Below, one piece after another: positions 8,459-17,116 of a stretch of 64,000 nt of DNA; positions within the stretch are counted from its first letter, which is position 1; every line of letters begins with the position of its first letter. The notes beneath the pieces were generated by a model. The model saw nothing but the letters and a program-made list of their open reading frames with translations. It ran no database searches and was not told the DNA's origin. Source of the DNA: Glycomyces algeriensis (lineage in GTDB: Bacteria > Actinomycetota > Actinomycetes > Mycobacteriales > Micromonosporaceae); the NCBI RefSeq assembly GCF_027622855.1, contig NZ_JAPZVR010000022.1:1-64000 (forward strand), read 5' to 3'. Both the position numbers and the translations under genes were made by a program.

Positions 8459-9937
8459 ATGTCAGCAAGCAAGCGGCTGGGCGCCCTCGCCGCCGCGACC
8501 GGCCTCGCGGCAACCCTCTCAACCGTGGCCATCGGCCTCGCGGCCCCCGCCGCGGCCGCGCCCGTGGCATTCGCCAGTGCTGTTTTCGACAACGGCCAGA
8601 CCATCACCGACACCGCCGGCAACCTCATGCACGCCCACGGCGGCGGCATGCTCAAGGTCGGCAGCACCTACTACCTGGTCGGCGAGCAGCGCAACGACTA
8701 CCTCTTCGACCAGGTCAGCATGTACTCCTCCACCGACCTCGTGAACTGGACGTTCGAGAACGACATCCTCAGCGCCGAGTCCGATCCCGACCTCTCCCCG
8801 GCCAACATCGAGCGGCCCAAGGTCGTCTACAACGCCGCCACCGACAAGTACGTCCTCTGGGCCCACAAGGAGAACGGCGTCGACTACGGCGATGCCGAAG
8901 TGGCCGTTGCCGTCTCGGACACCGTCGACGGCGACTACGACTACCAGGGCTCCTTCCGGCCCGCCGGCTACGACTCCCGCGACATGACCCTCTTCGTCGA
9001 CACCGACGGCACCGGCTACCTCATCTCCGCCGCCGACGTGAACTACGACCTCAACGTCTACCGCCTCACCCCGGACTACCTCGCCATCGACGAGCTCGTC
9101 CACGTCTTCGACGGCTACCACCGCGAGGCCCCGGCCGTGTTCCAGCGCAACGGGGTCTACTTCCTGGTGACCTCCGGGGCGACCGGCTGGAACGCCAACC
9201 AGACCCAGTACGCGACCACCACGAACTTCCCCGAGGGCTCCTGGTCCGGGTGGACCAACGCCGGGAACTCCACCACCTACGGCTCCCAGCCGACCTTCGT
9301 CACCACCGTGCAGGGCACCGCCGGCACCAGCTACCTCTACATGGGCGACCGCTGGGGCCCGCAATGGGGCGGCAAACCCATGGACAGCGAGTACGTCTGG
9401 CTGCCCATCAGTTTCCCCAGCAACACCTCGATGACCCTCACCTGGTACTCGACCCTCAACATCGACGCCGCCGCGGGGACGGTCCAAGGCGTCGTCGGCA
9501 GCGAGAACGGCAACCCGTACGGCACCAAGTTCGTCAACGCCGCCTCCGGCCGCTGCATCGACGTGCCCGGCGGCTCGGGCACCGACGGCACCAGGCTCAT
9601 CCAGTACGACTGCTGGAACGGCGCGCCCCAGGCGTTCTCCTTCGACCCGGTCTACCCCGGCTCCAAGGTCGGCGCCATCACCAACACCGCCACCGGCAAG
9701 TGCTGGGACGTGCTCGACGAGGCCACCGCGAACGGCACCCCCGTCGGCCAGTGGGGCTGCTGGGCCGGAGGCAACCAGCGCTTCTCGCTGCGCGCCTCGG
9801 CGAACGGCAACTACGCCATCGTCGCCCAGCACTCCGGGCTCTGCCTCCAGGCCGCCTCCACCGCCAACAACGCCGCCATCGTGCAGAGCACCTGCACCGG
9901 CGCGGCCAACCAGCAGTGGGACGTGACCGGCCTCTAG
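8459..9937 (+). CDS. Secreted family 43 glycoside hydrolase with ricin-type lectin domain
   Basis: 492 residues: a signal peptide (1-34, ending AAPAAAA), a five-bladed propeller GH43-like domain (about 35-335) and a beta-trefoil ricin/CBM13 domain (about 345-492) with Q-W repeats (AFSFDP, QRFSL, QQWDV). The opening MHAHGGGMLKVGSTYYLVGE resembles exo-beta-1,3-galactanases of GH43, so an extracellular galactan- or arabinogalactan-degrading role is likely, though linkage specificity is inferred. ATG at 8459 has GAAGGAG 7 nt upstream; an upstream in-frame start at 8438 lacks this. It is transcribed alone, away from gtrA, and ends at a strong terminator. Confidence 0.85.
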   Translation: MSASKRLGALAAATGLAATLSTVAIGLAAPAAAAPVAFASAVFDNGQTITDTAGNLMHAHGGGMLKVGSTYYLVGEQRNDYLFDQVSMYSSTDLVNWTFENDILSAESDPDLSPANIERPKVVYNAATDKYVLWAHKENGVDYGDAEVAVAVSDTVDGDYDYQGSFRPAGYDSRDMTLFVDTDGTGYLISAADVNYDLNVYRLTPDYLAIDELVHVFDGYHREAPAVFQRNGVYFLVTSGATGWNANQTQYATTTNFPEGSWSGWTNAGNSTTYGSQPTFVTTVQGTAGTSYLYMGDRWGPQWGGKPMDSEYVWLPISFPSNTSMTLTWYSTLNIDAAAGTVQGVVGSENGNPYGTKFVNAASGRCIDVPGGSGTDGTRLIQYDCWNGAPQAFSFDPVYPGSKVGAITNTATGKCWDVLDEATANGTPVGQWGCWAGGNQRFSLRASANGNYAIVAQHSGLCLQAASTANNAAIVQSTCTGAANQQWDVTGL

Positions 9938-9956
9938 CCGGCGCCCCGCATATACA

Positions 9957-9998
9957 AGGACCGCCGCCGACGGACTTCGCAGCGCCGGCGGCGGTCCT
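9957..9998 (+). terminator. Hairpin terminator after the GH43 gene
   Basis: A 13-bp perfect stem (AGGACCGCCGCCG paired with its complement at 9986-9998) 20 nt after the stop codon. There is no U-run, as is common in actinobacteria. Confidence 0.75.
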
Positions 9999-10042
9999 GC
10001 CGTGCCCGCTGCTGTGTCCCCGGCCTCAGCCCGACCCCGCCG

Positions 10043-10072
10043 TTCGCCGATGCACCCCTGACCAGGCATAAT
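10043..10072 (+). promoter_or_regulatory. Putative promoter of the rpsE operon
   Basis: TTCGCC (10043-10048) and CATAAT (10067-10072) are separated by 18 nt and lie about 135 nt before rpsE. A promoter is needed here because the usual upstream spc genes are absent and a terminator stands between this site and the GH43 gene. Confidence 0.5.
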
Positions 10073-10124
10073 CGAGAGGTTGCGCCTAGGCGCAGCGTCT
10101 CCGGCTCTCGAAGTCGGACGCCCA

Positions 10125-10176
10125 GGGCCGAAGGCCCGCAAAGGGCACAGTATGCGAGTCAGCCCGGTCTCGGGCT
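10125..10176 (+). other. Two small hairpins in the rpsE leader
   Basis: GGGCC-gaa-GGCCC (10125-10137) and AGCCCG-gtct-CGGGCT (10161-10176) lie between the putative promoter and rpsE. They could be part of a ribosomal-protein autoregulatory leader, but no known motif is recognised. Confidence 0.4.
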
Positions 10177-10206
10177 GGCGTTGAGCGAACGAAAGGAATC
10201 AGTCTC

Positions 10207-10866
10207 GTGGCTGATCAACAGCAGGCTGCCGGCAGCCGTGACGGCGCCGCCGGTGGCGGCGACCGCCGCGGCGGCGGGCGTGGCGCCGGGGGAGGACGCG
10301 GTGGGCGTGACGGCGGTCGCGGTCGCGACCGCGCCGAGAAGTCCCCGCACGTCGAGCGCGTAGTCACCATCAACCGCGTCGCCAAGGTCGTCAAGGGCGG
10401 CCGCCGGTTCGCCTTCACCGCCCTCGTGGTGGTCGGCGACGGCAACGGCAACGTCGGTGTCGGTTACGGCAAGGCCAAGGAAGTCCCCGCGGCCATCGCC
10501 AAGGGCGTCGAAGAGGCCAAGAAGAACTTCTTCACGGTCCCCCGCATCGGCGGCACCATCCCGCACGAGGTCTTCGGTGAAGACGCGGCCGGCAAGGTGC
10601 TCCTGAAGCCCGCCTCCTCGGGTACCGGTGTCATCGCGGGCGGTCCCGTGCGCGCCGTGCTCGAATGCGCCGGCATTCACGACATCCTGTCGAAGTCCCT
10701 GGGCTCCTCGAACGCGATCAACATCGTCCACGCGACGGTTGCCGCGCTCAAGGCCCTCGAGTCCCCGGAGGCCGTCGCGGCCCGCCGCGGCATGGCGCTG
10801 GAGGACATCGCTCCCCAGGGTCTGCTGCGCGCCCGCGCCGAGGCCGCCGCGGCCGCGAAGGCGTAG
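10207..10866 (+). CDS. rpsE: 30S ribosomal protein S5
   Basis: 219 residues with the S5 double-stranded-RNA-binding domain ([21 protein letters not shown] with GYGKAKEVP) and the C-terminal S5 domain ([28 protein letters not shown]). The first 45 residues are an Arg/Gly-rich extension ([13 protein letters not shown]), as found in many actinobacteria. S5 sits near the decoding centre and mRNA entry of the small subunit. GTG start with GAAAGGAA upstream. It begins a cluster with rpmD and rplO at spacings of 10 and 2 nt; unusually, rplF and rplR do not precede it. Confidence 0.97.
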   Translation: MADQQQAAGSRDGAAGGGDRRGGGRGAGGGRGGRDGGRGRDRAEKSPHVERVVTINRVAKVVKGGRRFAFTALVVVGDGNGNVGVGYGKAKEVPAAIAKGVEEAKKNFFTVPRIGGTIPHEVFGEDAAGKVLLKPASSGTGVIAGGPVRAVLECAGIHDILSKSLGSSNAINIVHATVAALKALESPEAVAARRGMALEDIAPQGLLRARAEAAAAAKA

Positions 10867-10876
10867 GGGTATCGAC

Positions 10877-11059
10877 ATGGCACGTTTGAAGATCACCCAG
10901 CACAAGTCGGTCATCGGCGAGAAGCCGAAGGCCCGTGCGACCATCCAGACGCTCGGCCTTCGCAAGATCGGCCAGACCGTCTTCAAAGAGGACCTCCCGC
11001 AGTACCGCGGCATGGTCCACCGTGTCCGCCACCTGGTCGACGTCGAGGAGGTTGAGTAG
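10877..11059 (+). CDS. rpmD: 50S ribosomal protein L30
   Basis: 60 residues starting [16 protein letters not shown], with the L30 core motif [11 protein letters not shown] and an acidic C-terminal end. This is the normal size for bacterial L30, a small peripheral large-subunit protein. ATG at 10877 lies 10 nt after rpsE, and the stop is 2 nt before rplO, so it is read within the same transcript. Order rpsE-rpmD-rplO is that of the canonical spc operon. Confidence 0.95.
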   Translation: MARLKITQHKSVIGEKPKARATIQTLGLRKIGQTVFKEDLPQYRGMVHRVRHLVDVEEVE

Positions 11060-11061
11060 TC

Positions 11062-11535
11062 ATGGCTATTCGCATTCATGACCTGCAGCCGGCCCCCGGC
11101 GCCAAGAAGGCCAAGACCCGCGTCGGTCGCGGTGAGGGCTCGAAGGGCAAGACCGCCGGCCGCGGCACCAAGGGCACCAAGGCCCGCAAGACCGTGCCGG
11201 CCGGATTCGAGGGCGGCCAGCAGCCGCTCCAGATCCGCCTGCCGAAGCTCAAGGGCTTCAAGCCGCACAACAAGCTCGTCTACACCGTGGTCAACCTCGA
11301 CCGCCTCGCGGAGCTCTTCCCCGAGGGCGGCCAGGTCGGCCCCGAGCAGCTGATCGAGGTGGGCGTCCTCAACAAGAAGGAGCTCATCAAGGTCCTCGGC
11401 TCCGGCGAGCTCGAAGGCGTCAAGCTGGACGTGAAGGCCCACGCCTTCTCGGCTTCCGCCGTCAACAAGATCGCGGCCGCCGGTGGCTCGACCACCGTGG
11501 TGGACAAGAAGACCGGCGAGGCCCTGGGCGAGTAA
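11062..11535 (+). CDS. rplO: 50S ribosomal protein L15
   Basis: 157 residues. The basic N-terminal half ([20 protein letters not shown], then [19 protein letters not shown]) and the [18 protein letters not shown] motif are those of L15, a late-assembling large-subunit protein; the C-terminal half contains the alternating lysine/valine region typical of the family. ATG start immediately after rpmD. A terminator-like hairpin follows, so secY may be expressed from a separate promoter. Confidence 0.96.
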   Translation: MAIRIHDLQPAPGAKKAKTRVGRGEGSKGKTAGRGTKGTKARKTVPAGFEGGQQPLQIRLPKLKGFKPHNKLVYTVVNLDRLAELFPEGGQVGPEQLIEVGVLNKKELIKVLGSGELEGVKLDVKAHAFSASAVNKIAAAGGSTTVVDKKTGEALGE

Positions 11536-11572
11536 TCGTCAGGTCTTCCCTGTTAGAACAAGAGATCTGCGG

Positions 11573-11601
11573 AACGGGTCGGAGGAAACTCCGGCCCGTT
11601 T
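11573..11601 (+). terminator. Hairpin between rplO and secY
   Basis: AACGGG-T-CGGAG pairs with CTCCG-GC-CCGTT around a GAAA loop, 37 nt after rplO. It would end or weaken ribosomal-protein transcription before secY, which is 185 nt further on. Confidence 0.7.
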
Positions 11602-11785
11602 CGTCGTGATGAATGCCGAATACTCTGCGTCCGAATGCGCCTGCTAGGCTCCCATGGCGAGGACCACCGTCTGCCTCGGGCGTGTGACGCTCTCGCTACG
11701 AACTACACACGCCCACTGGTAACTAAAGGTGCTGCCCCGCAGCACCATGGGCCCCGCCAGGGGGTCTTGTTCAGGAGGAACCGCA

Positions 11786-13123
11786 TTGCTCTCCGCCTTC
11801 ATCAGCGCGTTTCGGACCCCCGATCTGCGCAAGAAGATCCTGTTCACCTTGATGATCATCGGTCTGTATCGTCTGGGTGCGCAGGTGCCGAGTCCCGGTG
11901 TGGACTACGCGGCAGTGCAGTCCTGCCTCAACATGAGGCCGACCGACGAGGCCGGCGTCTTCGGGCTCCTGAACCTGTTCACCGGTGGAGCGCTCCTCCA
12001 GCTCTCGGTCTTCGCGCTCGGCGTCATGCCGTACATCACCGCGTCGATCATCATGCAGCTGCTGACGGTGGTCATCCCCAGGCTTGAGCAGCTCCGCAAG
12101 GAGGGCCAGCCCGGCCAGGTCAAGATCACCCAGTACACCCGGTACCTGACGCTGGGCCTCGCCCTGCTCCAGGCCGCCAGCTACATCGCGCTGGCCCGCT
12201 CGGGCGTGCTGTTCCAGACCCAGTGTCCGGACGACATCCTGCCGGACCTCTCGCAGACCGACGCGGCCATCCCGTACTGGATGACCATCATCGCCGTCGT
12301 GGCCGTCATGGTCGCGGGCACCGCGATCATCATGTGGTTCGGCGAGCAGATCACCGAGCGCGGCATCGGCAACGGCATGAGCCTCCTGATCTTCGCGTCC
12401 ATCGCGGCGCAGATGCCGGGCCAGTTCTGGTCCCTGCAGAAGTCCGAGGGCTGGTTCATGTTCAGCGTGATCATCGGGCTGTGCATCGTGATCATGGTGG
12501 CGGTCATCTTCATCGAGCAGTCGCAGCGCCGCATCCCGGTGCAGTACGCCAAGAAGATGGTCGGCCGCCGGATGTACGGCGGCACCTCGACCTACATCCC
12601 GCTCAAGGTCAACCAGGCCGGCGTCGTGCCCGTCATCTTCGGCTCCTCGCTGCTGTACATCCCGACGCTGTTCCGCCAGCTCAACCAGAACAGCGACTCG
12701 TCGTGGGTGCAGTTCATCGACCGGTACCTGCTCAACCAGGGCTCGTGGGTCTACATCTCGCTGTACGCCCTCCTGATCATCTTCTTCACCTACTTCTACG
12801 TCTCGATCACCTTCAAGGTGGACGACGTCGCGGAGAACATGAAGAAGGCCGGCGGGTTCATCCCCGGCGTGCGCCCGGGCAAGCCCACCGCGACCTACTT
12901 GCAGCGAGTCCTGTCACGCCTGACCTTCCCGGGCTCGCTGTATCTGGCCATCATCGCTATCCTTCCCAATCTGGCCATCATCGCCTTCGGTAACGAGCAG
13001 CTGTTCGCGACATTCGCGTTCGGCGGTACCTCGGTGCTGATCATGGTGGGCGTCGGCCTGGAGTCGGTCAAGCAGATCGAGTCCCAGCTGATGCAGCGCC
13101 ACTACGAAGGCTTCCTCCGCTGA
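11786..13123 (+). CDS. secY: Preprotein translocase subunit SecY
   Basis: 445 residues and ten membrane helices, the channel subunit of the Sec translocon. It opens [22 protein letters not shown] as in other actinobacteria and has the conserved cytosolic loops ([38 protein letters not shown] with [18 protein letters not shown]) that contact the ribosome and SecA. The TTG start at 11786 is preceded by AGGAGG at a spacing of 7; longer in-frame starts lack this. adk follows 41 nt later as in most actinobacteria. Confidence 0.97.
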   Translation: MLSAFISAFRTPDLRKKILFTLMIIGLYRLGAQVPSPGVDYAAVQSCLNMRPTDEAGVFGLLNLFTGGALLQLSVFALGVMPYITASIIMQLLTVVIPRLEQLRKEGQPGQVKITQYTRYLTLGLALLQAASYIALARSGVLFQTQCPDDILPDLSQTDAAIPYWMTIIAVVAVMVAGTAIIMWFGEQITERGIGNGMSLLIFASIAAQMPGQFWSLQKSEGWFMFSVIIGLCIVIMVAVIFIEQSQRRIPVQYAKKMVGRRMYGGTSTYIPLKVNQAGVVPVIFGSSLLYIPTLFRQLNQNSDSSWVQFIDRYLLNQGSWVYISLYALLIIFFTYFYVSITFKVDDVAENMKKAGGFIPGVRPGKPTATYLQRVLSRLTFPGSLYLAIIAILPNLAIIAFGNEQLFATFAFGGTSVLIMVGVGLESVKQIESQLMQRHYEGFLR

Positions 13124-13164
13124 CGCAGGAACATCTTCATAGGCTTGACACGGGAGGAACAACT

Positions 13165-13800
13165 GTGCGACTGGTTCTCGTAGGCCCGCCCGGGGCCGGC
13201 AAGGGCACCCAGGCGGAGATCATCGCCGAGCGGCTCGGCGTCCCCAAGATCTCCACCGGCGACATCTTCCGCGCCAACGTCTCCGGCGGCACGCCGCTGG
13301 GGCTGAAGGCCAAGGAGTACATGGACGCCGGGAACCTCGTGCCCGACGAGGTCACCAACGATATGGTGGCCGACCGGCTGGCCGAGGACGACGCCAAGGG
13401 CGGCTTCCTGCTCGACGGGTACCCCCGCAACACCGAGCAGGCCAAGGTCCTCGACCGGGTCCTCGAAGCGGCGGGTGCGACCCTCGACCTGGCCCTGGAG
13501 CTGGTCGCGAGCGACGACGAGGTCGTGCGCCGCCTGTCCGGGCGCCGCGTCTCGAAGTCGACCGGCAAGGTCTACCACCTGGAGTTCGACCCGCCCGCGG
13601 ATCCCGACTCCGAAGACCTGTACCAGCGCAGCGACGACCAGCCCGAGACGATCAAGAACCGCCTCAAGGTCTACGCGGAGCAGACCGCGCCGCTCGTGGG
13701 CTACTACGAGGGCCAGGGCAAGCTCGTGCGGATCGACGCGATCGGCGAGGTCGCCGAGGTCACCGAGCGCGCCCTGAACGCCATCGGCGCCGCGGAATAG
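13165..13800 (+). CDS. adk: Adenylate kinase
   Basis: 211 residues. Catalyses reversible phosphate transfer between ATP and AMP in the cytosol. The P-loop [10 protein letters not shown] is at residues 7-16, the AMP-binding STGD motif follows, and the LID region ([18 protein letters not shown]) is of intermediate length without the four zinc-binding cysteines, as usual in this phylum. GTG start with GGGAGGA upstream. It lies between secY and map, the conserved arrangement. Confidence 0.96.
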   Translation: MRLVLVGPPGAGKGTQAEIIAERLGVPKISTGDIFRANVSGGTPLGLKAKEYMDAGNLVPDEVTNDMVADRLAEDDAKGGFLLDGYPRNTEQAKVLDRVLEAAGATLDLALELVASDDEVVRRLSGRRVSKSTGKVYHLEFDPPADPDSEDLYQRSDDQPETIKNRLKVYAEQTAPLVGYYEGQGKLVRIDAIGEVAEVTERALNAIGAAE

Positions 13801-13805
13801 CCACC

Positions 13806-14642
13806 GTGTTCCGCCGTCGCCAGCAGATCCAGTACAAGACGCCCGAGCAGATCCGCAAGATGCGGACCGCCGGCCTCGTCGTGGCCGAAGTGCACCAGGC
13901 CATGCGCGAGTCGGCCGGGCCGGGCGTGACGACGGCGGAACTCGACCGCATCGCCGAGCAGGTCATCCGCGACTGCGGGGGCGTGCCCTCCTTCAAGGGC
14001 TACGACATCGGCAACGGGCCCTACCCGGGCTCGATCTGCTCGTCGGTGAACGAGCAGGTCGTCCACGCGATCCCCTCCGAGGACGCAGTCCTCAAGGACG
14101 GGGACCTCCTGTCGGTCGACGTCGGCGCGATCGTGGACGGCTGGCACGGGGACGCGGCCATCACCATCGAGATCGGCCAGGTCGCCCCCGAGCTGACGGC
14201 CCTGCGGGAGGCCTGCGAGGCCGCCATGTGGGCCGGGATCAAGGCCGCGGCGACCGCGAAGCGCCTCGGCGGGATCTCCGCCGCCATCGAGCAGTCGGTC
14301 GACCACTCCGGCGAGTACGGGATCGTGGCCGGCTTCGGCGGGCACGGCATCGGCACGGAGATGCACCAGGACCCCCACATCCTCAACTACGGCCGCCCCG
14401 GCGAGGGCCCGAAGCTGCGCCCGGGCATGGCCCTGGCGATCGAGCCGATGATCACCCTCGGCTCGGAGGAGACCGCTGAGCTGGCGGACGGCTGGACGAT
14501 CGTGACCGACGACGGCTCGATCGCCGCGCACGTCGAGCACACCATCGCGCTCTGCGAGGACGGCGTCTGGGTCCTCACGGCCCCCGACGGCGGGGTCGAA
14601 CAGCTGGGCGACGCCGTCGCGAGCGCGGCTCGCGCGGAATAG
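13806..14642 (+). CDS. map: Methionine aminopeptidase, type I
   Basis: 278 residues. Removes the initiator methionine from new proteins. The metal-binding set of the M24 fold is visible: D and D in LSVDVGAIVDGWHGDAAITI, H in GFGGHGIGTEMHQDPH, E in MALAIEPMITLG, and the final E in AAHVEHTIALCEDG. The GTG start is 5 nt after adk. In most actinobacteria infA-rpmJ-rpsM follow map; here two DUF1707 genes do, so the spc cluster is also broken on this side. Confidence 0.95.
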   Translation: MFRRRQQIQYKTPEQIRKMRTAGLVVAEVHQAMRESAGPGVTTAELDRIAEQVIRDCGGVPSFKGYDIGNGPYPGSICSSVNEQVVHAIPSEDAVLKDGDLLSVDVGAIVDGWHGDAAITIEIGQVAPELTALREACEAAMWAGIKAAATAKRLGGISAAIEQSVDHSGEYGIVAGFGGHGIGTEMHQDPHILNYGRPGEGPKLRPGMALAIEPMITLGSEETAELADGWTIVTDDGSIAAHVEHTIALCEDGVWVLTAPDGGVEQLGDAVASAARAE

Positions 14643-14648
14643 GACCCC

Positions 14649-14666
14649 GGTGCCATAATTGGCACC
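14649..14666 (+). promoter_or_regulatory. Inverted repeat overlapping a -10 box before the DUF1707 gene
   Basis: GGTGCCA-TAAT-TGGCACC is a perfect 7-bp inverted repeat that ends directly at the GTG start of the next gene. It contains CATAAT, which would act as a -10 box for a leaderless transcript starting at the GTG. The palindrome could be an operator that covers the promoter. Confidence 0.5.
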
Positions 14667-15167
14667 GTGACCGAAGACCACGGCAAGCTGCGCATCTCGA
14701 ACGCCGACCGCGACCTGGCGATCGCGCAGCTGCAGGCCGCTCTCGACGAAGGCCGCATCGACCTCGTGGAGTTCGACGAGCGCGCCAAGACCGCCTACGA
14801 GGCCAAGACGAACGCCGAGCTCGACCTCATCTTCGAGGACCTCCCCGGCGGGCGTCCGAAGGCGGGCGAGGTCGTCCCGGCCGGTCCGGCCGCCGAGACC
14901 GCCAGGGCCGAGCGCGCGCCCCGCGGCCGCAGTTGGTTCCACGACGTGCCCGCGCTCAGGGCCCTGATCCTCGTCGGCGGCATCTGCACCCTGATCTGGC
15001 TGGCCGGCTCGGTCTCCTCGGGGGAGTACGGCAACTTCTGGCCGGTCTGGCCGATCATGGGCCTCTCCATCGCCACGTTCGTGCAGCTGGTCAACCGCGG
15101 CCGCTGGGGCGATGACGACGAAGACGACGGGCCCCGGCGCGAGCGCCGCGGCCACGACTGGCACTGA
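14667..15167 (+). CDS. DUF1707 membrane protein (first of two)
   Basis: 166 residues. The N-terminal DUF1707 domain (MTEDHGKLRISNADRDLAIA, then QLQAALDEGRIDLVEFDERA, about 1-62) is a small helical module common in actinobacterial membrane proteins. After a basic linker come two membrane helices (about 95-115 and 120-140), followed by an acidic/basic tail. Function unknown; the family is often linked to envelope regulation. No Shine-Dalgarno is present and the -10-like CATAAT is 7 nt before the GTG, so it is probably leaderless. The next gene encodes a related protein 29 nt downstream. Confidence 0.8.
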   Translation: MTEDHGKLRISNADRDLAIAQLQAALDEGRIDLVEFDERAKTAYEAKTNAELDLIFEDLPGGRPKAGEVVPAGPAAETARAERAPRGRSWFHDVPALRALILVGGICTLIWLAGSVSSGEYGNFWPVWPIMGLSIATFVQLVNRGRWGDDDEDDGPRRERRGHDWH

Positions 15168-15196
15168 TCCCACCCCGCCCCCTAGGAGCCCAACGA

Positions 15197-15688
15197 ATGT
15201 CCTCCCTCGAACGCTTCGGCGGCGACCGCGAGCTGCGGGTCGGCAACGCCGAGCGCGCCTCCTTGACCGAGATCCTGCGCTCCGCCGTGGACCAGGGCTA
15301 CATCGACCTCGAGGAGTACGAGAAGCGCGTCGACATCCTCATGGCGGCGAAGACCGTCGGGGAGACCGAGATCGTCCTGTCGGACCTGCCGGCGTACCAG
15401 CGGGTCCTGCAGGCCCAGGCCGACGCGAACGTGCCTGACAAGCTGCACACCCCCGAATGGATCAAGTGGCTGTGGGCGGGCGTCTCGATCCCGATCGGGA
15501 TCGTCACGGGCGTCTGGGCGTTCGTGTACTTCCTGACGGACAGCACCCAGTACTTCTGGCCGGTCTGGGCCGTCATCCCGCTGACCGTCGTCGCCTCGGT
15601 GCTCACGGTGGCCGAGCGGACCATCATCCGCCCGAGCGAGGAGCGCAAGCGCCGTGAGCGCCTGCGCCGCAAGCGGAACCAGGGCTGA
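15197..15688 (+). CDS. DUF1707 membrane protein (second of two)
   Basis: 163 residues with the same plan as its upstream neighbour: a DUF1707 domain (ELRVGNAERASLTEILRSAV, residues 12-31, continuing to about 70), a linker and two membrane helices (about 98-118 and 122-143), then a basic tail (ERKRRERLRRKRNQG). The pair probably arose by duplication and diverged strongly. ATG at 15197 has AGGAG 8 nt upstream, so unlike its neighbour it uses a conventional leader. Specific function unknown. Confidence 0.8.
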   Translation: MSSLERFGGDRELRVGNAERASLTEILRSAVDQGYIDLEEYEKRVDILMAAKTVGETEIVLSDLPAYQRVLQAQADANVPDKLHTPEWIKWLWAGVSIPIGIVTGVWAFVYFLTDSTQYFWPVWAVIPLTVVASVLTVAERTIIRPSEERKRRERLRRKRNQG

Positions 15689-15698
15689 ACGCGCGAAA

Positions 15699-15735
15699 GC
15701 AAAGAGCCTCGCGGCATCGCCGCGAGGCTCTTTGC
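15699..15735. terminator. Bidirectional terminator between a DUF1707 gene and tRNA-His
   Basis: A perfect 17-bp stem (GCAAAGAGCCTCGCGGC) with a 3-nt loop, flanked by short A/T tracts on both sides. It serves the plus-strand DUF1707 gene and the minus-strand tRNA. Confidence 0.85.
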
Positions 15736-15737
15736 AT

Positions 15738-15814
15738 TGGGGTGATCGACGGGGCTCGAACCCGCGACATCCTCGACCACAACGAGGTGCTCTACCAGCT
15801 GAGCTACGACCACC
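15738..15814 (-). tRNA. tRNA-His (anticodon GTG)
   Basis: The minus strand folds into a complete cloverleaf: acceptor GTGGTCG with an extra 5' G (the G-1 of histidine tRNAs) pairing with CGATCACC, D-arm GCTCAGCTGGTAGAGC, anticodon arm CCTCG-TTGTGGT-CGAGG with anticodon GTG, and T-arm GCGGGTTCGAGCCCCGT. The CCA end is encoded at 15738-15740. orn lies just upstream on the same strand, a common pairing in actinobacteria. Confidence 0.95.
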
Positions 15815-15879
15815 AAGACCGGTACCGCAGGAAAAACCTGGGACCGGCGACAATCATAGCCAAGCTTCCAGTGCTCCTG

Positions 15880-16512
15880 TCAACGGGGTTCGGTGTCGGC
15901 CGTCTCAGCGGCGTCCCGGGCGGTGCTCGCGGCAGCGGCCTTGGCCTCGTCGCTGCTCGGGCCGGGCAGCGGCACGAACAGGGTGCGCCGGTAGTACTCG
16001 AGCTCCTGCACGCTCTCCAGGATGTCGGCGAGCGCGCGGTGGGCGAGGCCCTTGGGCGGCTGGTTGTAGTAGACGCGCGGGTACCAGCGCCGGGCGAGCT
16101 CCTTGATGGAGGAGACGTCGATCATCCGGTAGTGCAGGTGGTCGTCCAGGCGCGGCATGTACTTGGTGATGAAGGTGCGGTCCGTGGCGATCGAGTTGCC
16201 GCACAACGGGGCCGTGCGCGCTTCGGGTACGTGCTGCTTGATGTACTCGAGGACCGTGTCCTCGGCTTCGGCGAGCGAGACCGGCGAGGCCCGCACTTCG
16301 TCGGTGAGCCCGGACTTGGCGTGCATGTCGGCGACGAACGCGCCCATGTTCTCCAGTGTCGACTCGTCGCAGGCTATGACGATGTCGAGTCCGGTGTCCA
16401 AAGGGGTGAGGTCGGGCTCGGTGACGAGTACGGCGATCTCGATGAGGGCTTCGGTCTCCGGGTCGAGGCCGGTCATTTCGCAGTCGACCCACACTAGGCG
16501 TTCTTCAGTCAC
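15880..16512 (-). CDS. orn: Oligoribonuclease
   Basis: 210 residues, a DEDDh 3'-5' exoribonuclease that degrades 2-5 nt RNAs and pGpG. The acidic residues are in [11 protein letters not shown] (D and E), NSIATDRTF and HRALADI (H and D). The C-terminal 25 residues are an Ala/Glu-rich tail beyond the normal domain. GTG at 16512 is chosen because homologues begin at [12 protein letters not shown] and because TAGAGT lies 7 nt upstream, a leaderless arrangement; a longer frame to 16638 has no family support. Confidence 0.93.
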   Translation of the reverse strand: MTEERLVWVDCEMTGLDPETEALIEIAVLVTEPDLTPLDTGLDIVIACDESTLENMGAFVADMHAKSGLTDEVRASPVSLAEAEDTVLEYIKQHVPEARTAPLCGNSIATDRTFITKYMPRLDDHLHYRMIDVSSIKELARRWYPRVYYNQPPKGLAHRALADILESVQELEYYRRTLFVPLPGPSSDEAKAAAASTARDAAETADTEPR

Positions 16513-17035
16513 CGGCCCAACTCTACGCGCAAGGGGCACGGATGGTGATCTACGAGGCACGCTGCCGGAAGCGGCCCCTCGAGGGCCGTGGAAGGAGGAA
16601 AATCGGAAGAACGAGAGGTGTTCGGAATCGGACATCAACGCCTGGGAAAAGTGTTGCTCGTCACCGCTACCGTCCGCTATGGTGCGGGTATCAGAGCGTC
16701 GCCGCCTTTGCGGCCCGGATCGCAGTGATTAGGGCCGCAAAAAGATGATCTCTCAACTTTTTCAAGGTAGGGCGCGTGTACCCCTAGAGATTGAAGGTTT
16801 GCGATGAAGCAAGCCGGAGACGATACCGTGACCAGGACTCGGGTCATCAGGCCTCTGCCGAGGTGAGGTGATCTCCATCTCAGAGGCATCATGAGCGCGA
16901 CGCGCCCCCGTCTCAGAGATGGAAGCCGTGAACCGAGCTTAGCCGATGAAAACGGGTACCCGAAACGGTGCGAAGGCCTTAGGGCCACTGAATCGCATCG
17001 ATTCCGTAACCGTGGCACATCGAACACCGGGGCAC
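16513..17035. other. Non-coding region between orn and the sigma gene
   Basis: About 520 nt without a convincing gene. TAGAGT on the minus strand (16520-16525) suits a leaderless orn promoter. Overlapping inverted repeats occur at 16851-16922. Confidence 0.5.
16851..16922 (+). other. Overlapping inverted repeats upstream of the sigma gene
   Basis: GCCTCTG (16851) pairs with CAGAGGC (16881), and CCATCTC (16875) pairs with GAGATGG (16916). The two stems share one base at 16881, so they compete at their junction. They lie upstream of the ECF-like promoter and matter only if transcription starts further upstream. Confidence 0.35.
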
Positions 17036-17062
17036 GGAATTCCACGCAACGAAGCGGTCGTT
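17036..17062 (+). promoter_or_regulatory. Putative ECF-sigma (SigE/SigR-type) promoter
   Basis: GGAAT (17036-17040) and CGTT (17059-17062) are 18 nt apart, matching GGAAT-N18-CGTT as used by actinobacterial SigE, SigH and SigR. It lies 55 nt before the group 2 sigma gene. Related genes (mycobacterial sigB, streptomycete hrdD) are known to be driven by such stress sigma factors. Confidence 0.55.
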
Positions 17063-17116
17063 GTAACTGGTACACCGTTCACGCGGTGTCGGGGGACGAG
17101 GAAGCTGGAGGAGACC

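Noticed and set aside
8519-10141. Minus-strand frame of 540 codons opposite the GH43 gene
   Set aside because: Gly/Val/Asp-rich shadow of a GH43 gene that has a signal peptide and conserved motifs.
15880-16638. Longer orn reading frame starting at 16638
   Set aside because: The extra 42 residues have no family match, while GTG at 16512 has a leaderless -10 box and fits homologues.
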